Shown piece after piece: positions 36,327 through 44,280 of a stretch of DNA of 64,000 nt. The notes under the pieces are model-generated. The model was not told the DNA's origin, did not search any database, and was given only the letters and a program-made list of their open reading frames with translations. The stretch is from Microbacterium sp. W4I20 (lineage in GTDB: Bacteria; Actinomycetota; Actinomycetes; Actinomycetales; Microbacteriaceae). The first letter of the stretch is position 1, and each line of letters opens with the position of its first letter. The stretch lies in the NCBI RefSeq assembly GCF_030816505.1, contig NZ_JAUSYB010000001.1, forward strand, positions 1,178,001 to 1,242,000, written 5' to 3'. The position numbers were made by a program, and so were the translations under genes.

Positions 36327-37850
36327 ATGAAGCTCTCGGAGCTCGTCTCCACCACCGAAGAGGTCGCCGCCACGTCGTCGCGACTGGCGAAGATCGATGC
36401 CCTCGCGCGGTTGCTGGCCACAGCGGAGCCCGACGAGATCGCACCCCTCGTGGGGCTACTGCTCGCGTCGCCGCGCCAAGGACGTCTCGGGGTCGGCTGG
36501 CGAGGGATCGCTGCTCTCGACGTCACGCATGCGGCCGATTCGAGTCTGACCATCGCCGACGTGGATGAATCCCTCGATGCTCTGGCTGCGGCATCCGGCG
36601 CCGGATCGGCAGCCTCGCGCAGCAGCATCCTCGGCGGCCTCGCCGCTCGCGCGACCGTTGACGAGTGGGACTTCCTGACCCGCGCCATGCTCGGCGAACT
36701 CCGCACGGGTGCCCTCGGCGGCGTGGTGCTCGACGCGATCGCCCGAGCTTCCGACCGGGCGGCGGCCACCGTCCGGCGCGCCGCCATGCTGTCCGGCGAC
36801 CTCGGCGTCACCGCGCAGTTGGCGCTCACGGGCAGCATCGAAGAGCTCGAAGCCGTGGGGCTGCAGGTCGGCCGTCCCGTGCTGCCGATGCTGGCTGCGA
36901 CCGCCGCGACTCCGACGGCGGCGCTGGAGATCACCGGCGAGGCATCGGTGGAGTACAAGCTCGACGGCGCTCGCATCCAGGTACACCGGCACGGCGACGA
37001 GGTCGGCGTCTACACGCGCAGCCTGGCCGACATCACCCACCGCGTGCCGGAACTGGTCGACATCGTGCGATCGCTTCCGGCGCGCGACCTCATCCTCGAC
37101 GGCGAGACCCTGTCGCTCGACGAAGACGGCGGACCCCGTCCGTTCCAGGAGACGATGTCGCGATTCGGCGCCGATGTCGAGCGCGAACTCATCCTTCGCC
37201 CGTGGTTCTTCGACGTGCTGCATGTCGATGGGCGCGACCTTCTCGACGAGCCCCTCTCGGTGCGACTCGCCGAACTCGAGCGCGTGGCCGGCGAATGGCG
37301 GATGCCGGGAGTGATCACGGCCGACGCGGAAGCCGCCGAACAGCTCTCGCGTGAGGCCCTCGCCGCCGGACACGAAGGGGTCGTCGTCAAGTCCATCGAT
37401 GCGCCGTATGCCGCCGGACGTCGCGGCAAGTCCTGGGTCAAGGTGAAACCCGTCCTGACCTACGACCTCGTCGTACTGGCCGCCGAATGGGGTTCCGGAC
37501 GCCGGCGCGGATGGTTGTCGAACCTGCACCTGGGCGCACTCGACGCCGAAGGCGAGTTCGGCGAACCGGGCGGCCACGTCATGGTCGGCAAGACGTTCAA
37601 GGGGCTCACGGATGAGCTGCTGCGCTGGCAGACCGAGACGTTTCCCAAGTTCGAGACACGCCGCACGCAGAACACCGTCTTCCTCCGCCCCGAGATCGTC
37701 GTCGAGATCGCGATCGACGGAGTGCAGCGCTCACCTCGCTATCCGGGAGAGATCGCGCTGCGCTTCGCCCGGGTGAAGGGCTACCGCGCGGACAAGCTGC
37801 CCGCCGACGGCGACACCATCCAGACCCTGCGAGCGCTGCTCCGCGGGTGA
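36327..37850 (+). CDS. ligB: ATP-dependent DNA ligase, LigB type
   Basis: A 507-residue ligase, the same length as mycobacterial LigB. An N-terminal DNA-binding domain (residues 1-190) precedes the nucleotidyltransferase domain with adenylated Lys211 in EYKLDGARIQ, then VVKSIDAPYAAGRRGKSWVKVKP and a C-terminal OB domain. It seals nicks and is a non-essential, repair-associated ligase beside the NAD-dependent LigA. No Ku or LigD polymerase gene is nearby. The frame extends 161 codons upstream, antisense to the kinase; GCGAGG and the family length fix the ATG at 36327. Confidence 0.93.
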   Translation: MKLSELVSTTEEVAATSSRLAKIDALARLLATAEPDEIAPLVGLLLASPRQGRLGVGWRGIAALDVTHAADSSLTIADVDESLDALAAASGAGSAASRSSILGGLAARATVDEWDFLTRAMLGELRTGALGGVVLDAIARASDRAAATVRRAAMLSGDLGVTAQLALTGSIEELEAVGLQVGRPVLPMLAATAATPTAALEITGEASVEYKLDGARIQVHRHGDEVGVYTRSLADITHRVPELVDIVRSLPARDLILDGETLSLDEDGGPRPFQETMSRFGADVERELILRPWFFDVLHVDGRDLLDEPLSVRLAELERVAGEWRMPGVITADAEAAEQLSREALAAGHEGVVVKSIDAPYAAGRRGKSWVKVKPVLTYDLVVLAAEWGSGRRRGWLSNLHLGALDAEGEFGEPGGHVMVGKTFKGLTDELLRWQTETFPKFETRRTQNTVFLRPEIVVEIAIDGVQRSPRYPGEIALRFARVKGYRADKLPADGDTIQTLRALLRG

Positions 37851-37859
37851 GGTCGGGCT

Positions 37860-38369
37860 TCAGGCCGAAGGCGGGAGCCCCAGATCCTCTTCCCGCACAG
37901 TGCCCTGGAACGACCACGGGAAGTTGATCCACATGTCCGTGTCCTTCCAGGCGTAGTCGGGCTGGATGATCGTCGACGGCTTCGTGTAGATCGTGACCGA
38001 GCGCACGTCGGCACCCTTGTCCTTCAGCAGCTCGACGGCGAGAGCCAGCGTACGACCGGAGTCGGCGACATCGTCGACGAGCAGCACCCGGCGTCCGTCG
38101 AGATAGGCCATGTCGAGCTCGGGCGGAAGAACCTCCGGAGCGTCGAGCACCGTGCCGATCCCGGTGTAGAACTCGACGTTGATCGCGCCGCAGTTCTTGG
38201 CGCCGAGGCCGTAGGCGATGGCACCGGCAGGGAGGAGCCCGCCGCGGGCGATCGCCACGACCACCTCCGGCTCGAAGCCGCTCTTGAGGATGTCGCGTGC
38301 GAGATCGCGCGTCGCCGCTCCGAACCCGTCCCAGGTGAGCGTCTCGCGCTCGGTCGATGCATCAGTCAT
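37860..38369 (-). CDS. Purine phosphoribosyltransferase-like protein
   Basis: A 169-residue type I phosphoribosyltransferase. The PRPP-binding loop is VLLVDDVADSGRTLALA, and an early VVVAIARGGLLPAGAIA matches xanthine/guanine phosphoribosyltransferases. It probably salvages a purine base with PRPP; the base is not certain. The C-terminal INFPWSFQGTVREEDLGLP resembles actinobacterial members. AGGAG lies nine bases before the ATG at 38369; an ATG six codons earlier overlaps that site. It converges with ligB (nine bases between stops). Confidence 0.85.
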   Translation of the reverse strand: MTDASTERETLTWDGFGAATRDLARDILKSGFEPEVVVAIARGGLLPAGAIAYGLGAKNCGAINVEFYTGIGTVLDAPEVLPPELDMAYLDGRRVLLVDDVADSGRTLALAVELLKDKGADVRSVTIYTKPSTIIQPDYAWKDTDMWINFPWSFQGTVREEDLGLPPSA

Positions 38370-38421
38370 CGGCCTATTCTCCTGCATCCGCGCCCGGCGC
38401 GCCCCGGTAGACTGACGAGGT

Positions 38422-38457
38422 CCGGCGCCTCCCCGCCGGTGCCTGAAAAAGAGGCAC
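38422..38457 (+). promoter_or_regulatory. Two abutting hairpins in the leader of the ThDP enzyme gene
   Basis: Stem CCGGCG/CGCCGG (38422-38427 with 38434-38439) and stem GTGCCT/AGGCAC (38439-38444 with 38452-38457, loop GAAAAAG) share base 38439, so they cannot both form completely. They lie about 80 bases before the start codon and could form a leader RNA switch. No known riboswitch class was recognised. Confidence 0.4.
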
Positions 38458-38534
38458 GAAGCACCCCGCGCAGATGCGAGGGCGAGACACATACGGATCC
38501 TTCACTCTCCGTCCCTGTCTCGAAAGGCATCAAC

Positions 38535-40289
38535 ATGCCCACCGTCTCCGCGCACGTCGCGCTCACCCTCGCTCAGCACATCGATGCCGTCTTCGGCGTC
38601 ATGGGCAACGGCAACGCCTACTTCCTCGATGCCATCGAGACGCAGACGGATGCCGTCTTCACGGCGGTCCGTCACGAGCAGGGCGCCGTCGTCGCCGCCG
38701 ACGCGCACTTCCGCGCCTCGGGACGCATCGCGGCGGGCACCTCCACCTACGGTGCCGGCTTCACGAACACGCTCACCGCTCTGGCCGAGGCCGTGCAGGC
38801 GCACGTGCCCCTCGTGCTCGTCGTCGGCGACGAGCCGACCTCGGGCCCGCGCCCGTGGGACGTCGACCAGATCGCCCTGGCCTCGGCCGTCGGCGCCCGC
38901 ACCTACACCGTCGGACGCACGGATGCCGCCGCCACGACCGTCATCGCCATCGAGCACGCCCTGACGTATCGCGTGCCCGTGGTGCTCGCGATCCCCTATG
39001 ACGTCGCGTCGCTCGAGGCGGGGCCGGTGGCCGAAGCACCCTCGCCGCGCCTTCCCGCGCCTCTCGCACCGAAGGGCGAGTTCGCCGAAGGAATGCTCGA
39101 CGAGATCGCCGACGCGCTGCGCTCCGCGGAGCGTCCGTTCCTGCTCGCCGGCCGCGGTGCGTGGCTGGCCGGGGCGAGCAAAGCCCTGGGCGAGATCGCG
39201 GAGCGCACCGGCGCGCTCACCGCATCGTCGGCACTGGGCCGCGGGGTCTTCCCCGACGGCCGGTACGACCTCGGCGTCACGGGCGGATTCGGCGCGGACG
39301 GGGCGATGGAGTTGATCCGCACCGCCGACGTCGCCGTCGTCTTCGGCGCCTCCCTGAACCAGTTCACGATGCGATTCGGCGAACTCTTCGCCCCGGGTAC
39401 GCGCGTGTTCCAGATCGACATCGCCCCCGCGGCCACGCACGCGCACATCGGCGGGTTCGTCCGGGCCGACGCCAGGGTCGCCGCCGAGGCGATCGCGGAG
39501 CGCCTGGGTGCGGCATCCGCCTCTTCCATCGCTGCGGGTGGGCGCAGCTTCGGAGACGAGCCGCGACTCGCCGAGCCGGTCGCGACTTCGGCCGGCGTGT
39601 CGGCGGCGGGATCCGAAGCCGGGCACGCACAGCCCTGGCGCGAGACCGTCGACGTGGCCTCCGCCCGCAGCTACGACGCCGGCGACGACCTCGCCGCCGA
39701 CGGACGCCTCGACCCGCGCTCGGCCGCCCGCCGCATCGCCGAGCTGCTGCCGGAGGATCGCGTGGTCGTGTCGGACGGCGGGCACTTCATCGGCTGGGCG
39801 AACATGTACTGGCCGGTCACGTCGCCCGACCGGATGATGATGATCGGCACGGCGTTCCAGTCGATCGGGCAGGGCTGGCCCAGCGTCGTCGGCGCCGCTC
39901 TCGCCCGCCGCGAATCGACGGTCGTGCTGACCTCGGGCGACGGCGGCGGGCTGATGGCCATCGCCGACCTCGAATCGGCTGTTCGCGCTGCGGGCGGGCG
40001 CGGGATCGCGGTGATCTGGAACGACGCCGCCTACGGCGCCGAGGTGAACCTCTACGGACTCAAGGGCCTCGCCGAGGGACCGATGCGCATCCCCGAGGTC
40101 GACTTCGCCGCCTTCGGCGCCGCGGTGGGCGCGGAAGGCGTCGTGGTCCGCACGCTCGCCGACCTGGATCGCCTGGCGGCCTGGACCGACGAGGATGCCG
40201 CGACCCGCCGCTTCCTGCTCCTCGACCTCCGCATCTCGGGCGACGTGATCGCGCCCTACCAGCAGGAGATCATCCGCGTGAACTCCTGA
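38535..40289 (+). CDS. Thiamin-diphosphate enzyme (acetolactate synthase-like)
   Basis: A 584-residue enzyme of the acetolactate synthase/benzoylformate decarboxylase superfamily with pyrimidine-binding, central and PP-binding domains in that order. The catalytic Glu is in VRHEQGAVVAADAH. The cofactor motif is SGDGGGLMAIADLESAV with WNDAAYG downstream. A Gly/Ala-rich insertion (about residues 325-385) separates the central and PP domains. The reaction is unknown: it could be acetolactate synthesis or a non-oxidative 2-oxoacid decarboxylation. It stands alone, with a structured leader of about 165 bases. AAAGG precedes the ATG at 38535. Confidence 0.82.
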   Translation: MPTVSAHVALTLAQHIDAVFGVMGNGNAYFLDAIETQTDAVFTAVRHEQGAVVAADAHFRASGRIAAGTSTYGAGFTNTLTALAEAVQAHVPLVLVVGDEPTSGPRPWDVDQIALASAVGARTYTVGRTDAAATTVIAIEHALTYRVPVVLAIPYDVASLEAGPVAEAPSPRLPAPLAPKGEFAEGMLDEIADALRSAERPFLLAGRGAWLAGASKALGEIAERTGALTASSALGRGVFPDGRYDLGVTGGFGADGAMELIRTADVAVVFGASLNQFTMRFGELFAPGTRVFQIDIAPAATHAHIGGFVRADARVAAEAIAERLGAASASSIAAGGRSFGDEPRLAEPVATSAGVSAAGSEAGHAQPWRETVDVASARSYDAGDDLAADGRLDPRSAARRIAELLPEDRVVVSDGGHFIGWANMYWPVTSPDRMMMIGTAFQSIGQGWPSVVGAALARRESTVVLTSGDGGGLMAIADLESAVRAAGGRGIAVIWNDAAYGAEVNLYGLKGLAEGPMRIPEVDFAAFGAAVGAEGVVVRTLADLDRLAAWTDEDAATRRFLLLDLRISGDVIAPYQQEIIRVNS

Positions 40290-40307
40290 CGCGGCGCAGC
40301 ATCCGTC

Positions 40308-40368
40308 GCTCCCGTGGCATTTGCAGTGGGTTGCGAGCCCCCGAACCCGCAAGAACTGCGACGGGAGC
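40308..40368. repeat. 61-bp palindromic element A3
   Basis: Outer arms GCTCCCGTGGCA and GCGACGGGAGC pair with one mismatch; the interior pairs partly. It lies between two genes in the same direction (ThDP enzyme and Nudix). Confidence 0.85.
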
Positions 40369-40383
40369 AAGGCCCGGATCAGC

Positions 40384-40389
40384 TAGCCT
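40384..40389 (+). promoter_or_regulatory. Leaderless -10 element TAGCCT
   Basis: TAGCCT ends six bases before the ATG at 40396, so the Nudix gene has its own promoter just after element A3. Confidence 0.6.
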
Positions 40390-40395
40390 TCCGGG

Positions 40396-40830
40396 ATGCC
40401 CTCGATCCGCAACATCGCCGTCGGACTTCCGATCAAGGAAGGTCATCTGCTCGCGCTCGAAGGCTTCGATCCCTCCCGTGAGTTGGCGTTCCTGCGCGCG
40501 ATCGGCGGCGGCATCGAATTCGGCGAACCCGCGGAGGTCGCGCTGCGCCGGGAGTTCATGGAGGAGCTCGGGGTGGTTCTCGAGTCGGCCTCGCTCCTCG
40601 GCATCCGCGAGAACATCTTCACCTACGAGGGCGAACCCGGGCACGAGATCGCGCACATCTTCGCCGTACGATCGGCGGAACTCGACTCGGTTCCCCTGGA
40701 TGCCGAGCTGCATGTGCTGGATGAGGGCAGCCCGGTGCGGTGGGTGCCCATCGACGACATCGGTTCGGGCAGACGCACGCTCTTCCCCGACGGCGCACCG
40801 GAACTGCTCGCCACTCTCGTCGGCGGCTGA
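40396..40830 (+). CDS. Nudix hydrolase
   Basis: A 144-residue hydrolase of nucleoside-diphosphate-linked compounds. The complete Nudix box is visible: GGGIEFGEPAEVALRREF followed by MEELGVV (G-x5-E-x7-REUxEE). Members hydrolyse dinucleotides, damaged NTPs or sugar nucleotides; the substrate is not deducible. It is probably leaderless and flanked on both sides by 61-bp palindromes A3 and A4. Confidence 0.9.
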   Translation: MPSIRNIAVGLPIKEGHLLALEGFDPSRELAFLRAIGGGIEFGEPAEVALRREFMEELGVVLESASLLGIRENIFTYEGEPGHEIAHIFAVRSAELDSVPLDAELHVLDEGSPVRWVPIDDIGSGRRTLFPDGAPELLATLVGG

Positions 40831-40845
40831 GAGGCCGCAGCTCTC

Positions 40846-40906
40846 GCTCCCGTGGCAGCTCCTGCGGGGTGAGAGACGCCGAATCCGCAACAGCTGCCAC
40901 GGGACC
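40846..40906. repeat. 61-bp palindromic element A4
   Basis: Arms TCCCGTGGCAGCT and AGCTGCCACGGGA (13 bp, perfect). The right edge reads GGGACC instead of GGGAGC. It lies between the convergent Nudix and VOC genes. Confidence 0.87.
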
Positions 40907-40908
40907 GG

Positions 40909-41289
40909 TTACTCGGCGGCACCGTAGTCCGGGAGCTCCTGCAGCGTCCAGGTGTTGCCATCCGGGTCGTCGAACGTCACGAAGCGACCCCAGCCCTGCT
41001 CGTCGACACCCTGCGCCTCGACGCCCACCCCGCGCAGATGCGCGAGAGCCTCGTCGGCGTCCGGCACGACGACCTGGATCGTGTTCTGCTGCCCGGGCTC
41101 GAGGTCGACCCCGAGCCCCGTCCCGAACGCGATCGAGCACGCCGACCCGGGAGGGGTCATCTGCACGAAGCGCATCCCGTCGAACGGCACCTGGTCATGG
41201 TCGGCGTTGAAGCCGATCTTCACGTAGAAGTCCTTCGCACGGTCGACATCCGTCACCGGCACGAAGATGAGCTCGATCTTCCAGTCCAT
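40909..41289 (-). CDS. VOC-family (glyoxalase-like) protein
   Basis: A 126-residue single-domain vicinal-oxygen-chelate protein with the expected beta-alpha-beta3 repeats (LIFVPVTDVDRAKDFYVKIG and VTFDDPDGNTWTLQEL). Possible metal ligands include the acidic residue near the C-terminus. Relatives include glyoxalases, fosfomycin-resistance proteins and dioxygenases; none can be chosen. AGGAGGAG upstream supports the ATG at 41289; the frame extends 28 codons further. The 188 bases between this gene and mobA show no clear signal. Confidence 0.82.
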   Translation of the reverse strand: MDWKIELIFVPVTDVDRAKDFYVKIGFNADHDQVPFDGMRFVQMTPPGSACSIAFGTGLGVDLEPGQQNTIQVVVPDADEALAHLRGVGVEAQGVDEQGWGRFVTFDDPDGNTWTLQELPDYGAAE

Positions 41290-41477
41290 CACGCACTCCT
41301 CCTGGCGAGCGCCGTCGCCCGTCCGCGACCACGGTACGACGACCGGGCACTCTGCACCAGAGGTCGTGCACACCTGCGGGCGTCGCCTCGGGCGGAAGAC
41401 TCACCGTCGGGCTGAGGAATCCGGGGGATTTCTCCTTCCCTCACCGAGAACTCAGCCCCACAGCGAGTACGGGCCGC

Positions 41478-43349
41478 TCAGCTCGCGGGAAGGAACGCCC
41501 CCTCCAGGAAGGCGCCGAGCTCGTCGACCCCGCCCAGCGGCAGGATCGCCGAGACGTACTGATCCGGCCGCACCACGATCACCACTCCGTCTCGCGACAG
41601 CTCCCGCGCCTCGTAGATGTCGGTCTCCGTCCACTTCGACGGCCCGGCGGCGTAGACCTTCTCCCAGTCCGTGAGACCGAGAGGTCCGGTCTTCGGCTGG
41701 AACAGCGCCGGAGCCGACGTGACCTCGATCTCCTCGTACCCCTGCTGGTACACGGCCTTCACATCGAACACCGCGTCGACATCGGCCTCCGCCGGGGTGA
41801 ATCGCGCGAACAGCGGCGTCGCCTGCTCGGCCCAGGCCGCGAGCGCCTCGCCGGTCCGGTCGCCGAAGGCGTAAACGCGCCAGCGCCCATCCGCCCTGGC
41901 ATGGTGACCGAGGTGGACCACGTTCCCGTCGCCGACGCGGATGACCTCGGCCGACTTGAACCGCTTGCCCAGCGGGAACCCGCCTGCCAGCGCCTGATGG
42001 GTGTCGGAGCCGGTGATCATCGACGACGTGTACTGCGTCATGAACCCGGAGGGGAACTCGGCCGTGGCCAGGTAGTAGGTGGCCAGCTCATTGGGGTCGG
42101 AGATCTCGCCCGGCTTCCGCGCCATGAGCGTCGACCATTCCCGGTCGAAGTCGATCAGCTGCTGCGCGACCGGGCGGCGCTCGGCGCCATACGTCGCGAG
42201 CAGCGACTCGGGCGCGAGGCCTGTCAGCACCGAGCCGAGCTTCCAGCCGAGGTTGAATCCGTCCTGCATCGAGACGTTCATCCCCTGGCCGGCCTTGGCG
42301 CTGTGGGTGTGGCACGCATCACCGGTGAGGAAGACACGCGGCATGCGATCCGATTCCTCGAGCACGTCGTCGAAGCCGTCGGTCACCCGGTGCCCGACCT
42401 CGTACACGCTGTGCCAGGCGACCTCCTTCACGTCGATCGAGTACGGGTACAGGATGTCGTTCGCCTTGCGGATGATCTCCTCGATCGGCGTCTGCCGTAC
42501 CCGGTGGTCGTCGTCCTCCGCCACCTCGCCGAGGTCGATGTACATCCGGCTGAGATACCCGCCTTCGCGCGGGATGTGCAGGATGTTGCCCGCCTCGGAG
42601 TTGATCGCGCACTTGGTGCGCCAGTCGGGGAAGTCGGTGTTCACCAGCACGTCCATGACGCCCCACGCGTGCGCGGCACTGCCGCCGACGTGGGTGCGAC
42701 CGATCGCCTGCCGCACTCCGCTGCGCGCGCCGTCGCAGCCGGCGACGTACTTCGCCCGGATGGTCTGCTCCTCGCCCGCGCGCTCCCCCGCCACATGGCG
42801 GACCCGGACCTCGACGGGGTACTCGCCCTCGTCGTGCACCGTGAGTCCCACGAACTCGATGCCGTAGTCGGGCGTGATGCGCCCGGGGCCGTCGGCGGCC
42901 GCCTCGGCGAAGTAGTCCAGCACTCGCGCCTGGTTCACGATCAGGTGCGGGAACTCGCAGATGTCGTAGGCGTAGTCGGCCGTGCGGGTGGTGCGGATGA
43001 TCTCGCGAGGATTCTCCGGGTTCGGGCTCCAGAAGTTCATCCAGCCGATGTTGTACGCCTCGGCGACGATGCGCTCCGCGAAGCCGAAGGCCTGGAAGGT
43101 CTCGACGCTGCGCGGCTGGATGCCGTCGGCTTGGCCGAGCACGAGGCGCCCCTCGCGCTTCTCGATGATGCGCGTCGAGATGTCGGGGTACTGCGACATC
43201 TGCGCGGCGAGCAGCATGCCGGCGGGACCGGAACCGACGATGAGGACGTCGACCTCGTCGGGGAGGTGCGCCGGTCGATCCGTTCCCAGACCGGCGGCAT
43301 CCTGCACGCGCGGATCTCCGGAGACGTACCCGTGGTGGTGGAACTGCAT
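41478..43349 (-). CDS. FAD-dependent aromatic hydroxylase, MobA (3-hydroxybenzoate 4-monooxygenase) type
   Basis: A 623-residue class A flavin monooxygenase: FAD Rossmann motif VGSGPAGMLLAA, the CDGARSGVRQ block, and GDACHTHSAKAGQGMN, followed by a thioredoxin-like C-terminal domain seen in phenol hydroxylase/MobA. It should add a hydroxyl next to a phenolic hydroxyl using NAD(P)H and oxygen. MobA makes protocatechuate. Here the neighbouring operon degrades homoprotocatechuate, so a hydroxyphenylacetate substrate is possible (inference). It is divergent from the IclR regulator, with two operator palindromes between. AAGG precedes the ATG. Confidence 0.85.
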   Translation of the reverse strand: MQFHHHGYVSGDPRVQDAAGLGTDRPAHLPDEVDVLIVGSGPAGMLLAAQMSQYPDISTRIIEKREGRLVLGQADGIQPRSVETFQAFGFAERIVAEAYNIGWMNFWSPNPENPREIIRTTRTADYAYDICEFPHLIVNQARVLDYFAEAAADGPGRITPDYGIEFVGLTVHDEGEYPVEVRVRHVAGERAGEEQTIRAKYVAGCDGARSGVRQAIGRTHVGGSAAHAWGVMDVLVNTDFPDWRTKCAINSEAGNILHIPREGGYLSRMYIDLGEVAEDDDHRVRQTPIEEIIRKANDILYPYSIDVKEVAWHSVYEVGHRVTDGFDDVLEESDRMPRVFLTGDACHTHSAKAGQGMNVSMQDGFNLGWKLGSVLTGLAPESLLATYGAERRPVAQQLIDFDREWSTLMARKPGEISDPNELATYYLATAEFPSGFMTQYTSSMITGSDTHQALAGGFPLGKRFKSAEVIRVGDGNVVHLGHHARADGRWRVYAFGDRTGEALAAWAEQATPLFARFTPAEADVDAVFDVKAVYQQGYEEIEVTSAPALFQPKTGPLGLTDWEKVYAAGPSKWTETDIYEARELSRDGVVIVVRPDQYVSAILPLGGVDELGAFLEGAFLPAS

Positions 43350-43413
43350 CGTCGTCGATCCTTCCGGACTGCGGTGTCGGGGTGGTGCTCAGCTCTTGCC
43401 ATCCGAACTCACG

Positions 43414-43450
43414 TGTTCTATATTCGAACAGCAAGTTCTACTATTGAACA
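43414..43450. promoter_or_regulatory. Two tandem IclR operators
   Basis: GTTCTATATTCGAAC (43415-43429) and GTTCTACTATTGAAC (43435-43449) are 15-bp sites with GTTC/GAAC arms, each followed by A and centred 20 bp apart. They lie in the divergent promoter region of the MobA-like gene and the IclR gene. Confidence 0.75.
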
Positions 43451-43490
43451 CAGCTTATTCGCGACCGCCCGCAGACGCAAGGAGTCACCG

Positions 43491-44195
43491 ATGGCTGACG
43501 CCCCCTCCCCCGCATCGCAGACGCTGAGCCGCGGCATCCGGATCCTTGAGATCGTGGCCGATGCCGCCGGCCCGCTCGCGATCGACGAGGTCGCGGCAGA
43601 ACTCGGCGTGCATCGCTCGATCGCCTATCGCCTTCTGCGCACTCTCGAGGACCATGGCCTCGTGGTGCGCGACGCCGGCGGAGGCGTGAGCCTCGGAGCG
43701 CGGATGGCGGCCCTCGCCGCGGGCGTCGCGCACGATCTGCAGGCGGAAGCCCTGCCTGAGCTCACTGCTGTGGCGAACGAGCTGGGTATGACGTGCTTCC
43801 TCGCAGTGCTCGACGGCGAGGACTGCATCACGCTCGCGAGCGTCGAGCCGCGGCACGCGATCGCGAGCGTCGCGCAGCGCCCCGGCGCCCGGCACCCGGT
43901 CACGGTCGGCGCCCCGGGCAAGGCGATCCTCGCCCAGCTCCCCCGCGCCGAGTGGCCCTCCGACGCCTCTGCCGAGCTCCGACGCGATGTCGACCTCACG
44001 CGCGAACGCGGGTACGGGACGAGTCACGACGAGGTCATCCCTACGGTGCAGTCGGTGGCTGCCCCGCTGGTCCTCCGCGGCCGCCGCCCCGCCGCCATCG
44101 CCGTGGTGCACGTCGCGACATCACTCGACGACGCGGCGATCGCCGCTCGCCTGCAGCGCTCCGCCACGGTCATCCGCGACGCCCTCGACGGCTGA
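43491..44195 (+). CDS. IclR-family regulator
   Basis: A 234-residue regulator: winged helix (LAIDEVAAELGVHRSIAYRLLRTL) and an IclR effector domain, slightly shorter than the usual 250. The ATG at 43491 has AAGGAG six bases upstream. The frame is open far upstream (to 41901), but that part is antisense to the hydroxylase gene. It is divergent from the MobA-like hydroxylase and probably controls that gene and itself through the paired GTTC-N7-GAAC sites. Relatives (PobR, PcaR) respond to hydroxybenzoate or protocatechuate-pathway compounds. Confidence 0.88.
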   Translation: MADAPSPASQTLSRGIRILEIVADAAGPLAIDEVAAELGVHRSIAYRLLRTLEDHGLVVRDAGGGVSLGARMAALAAGVAHDLQAEALPELTAVANELGMTCFLAVLDGEDCITLASVEPRHAIASVAQRPGARHPVTVGAPGKAILAQLPRAEWPSDASAELRRDVDLTRERGYGTSHDEVIPTVQSVAAPLVLRGRRPAAIAVVHVATSLDDAAIAARLQRSATVIRDALDG

Positions 44196-44203
44196 GAAGA
44201 GCT

Positions 44204-44264
44204 GCTCCCGTGGCAGTTCCTGTGGGTTGCCGAGGAGACAACCCACAGAAAGTGCCACGGGAGC
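44204..44264. repeat. 61-bp palindromic element A5
   Basis: The longest arms in the group: 25 bp with two mismatches, from GCTCCCGTGGCA inward to CTGTGGGTT (44204-44228 with 44240-44264). It lies between the convergent IclR and transporter genes. Confidence 0.92.
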
Positions 44265-44280
44265 GAAGAAGCGAACCGGA

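Noticed and set aside
41901..43490. Upstream extension of the IclR frame to 764 residues
   Set aside because: The extension is antisense to the flavin hydroxylase; the ATG at 43491 with AAGGAG gives a normal IclR protein.
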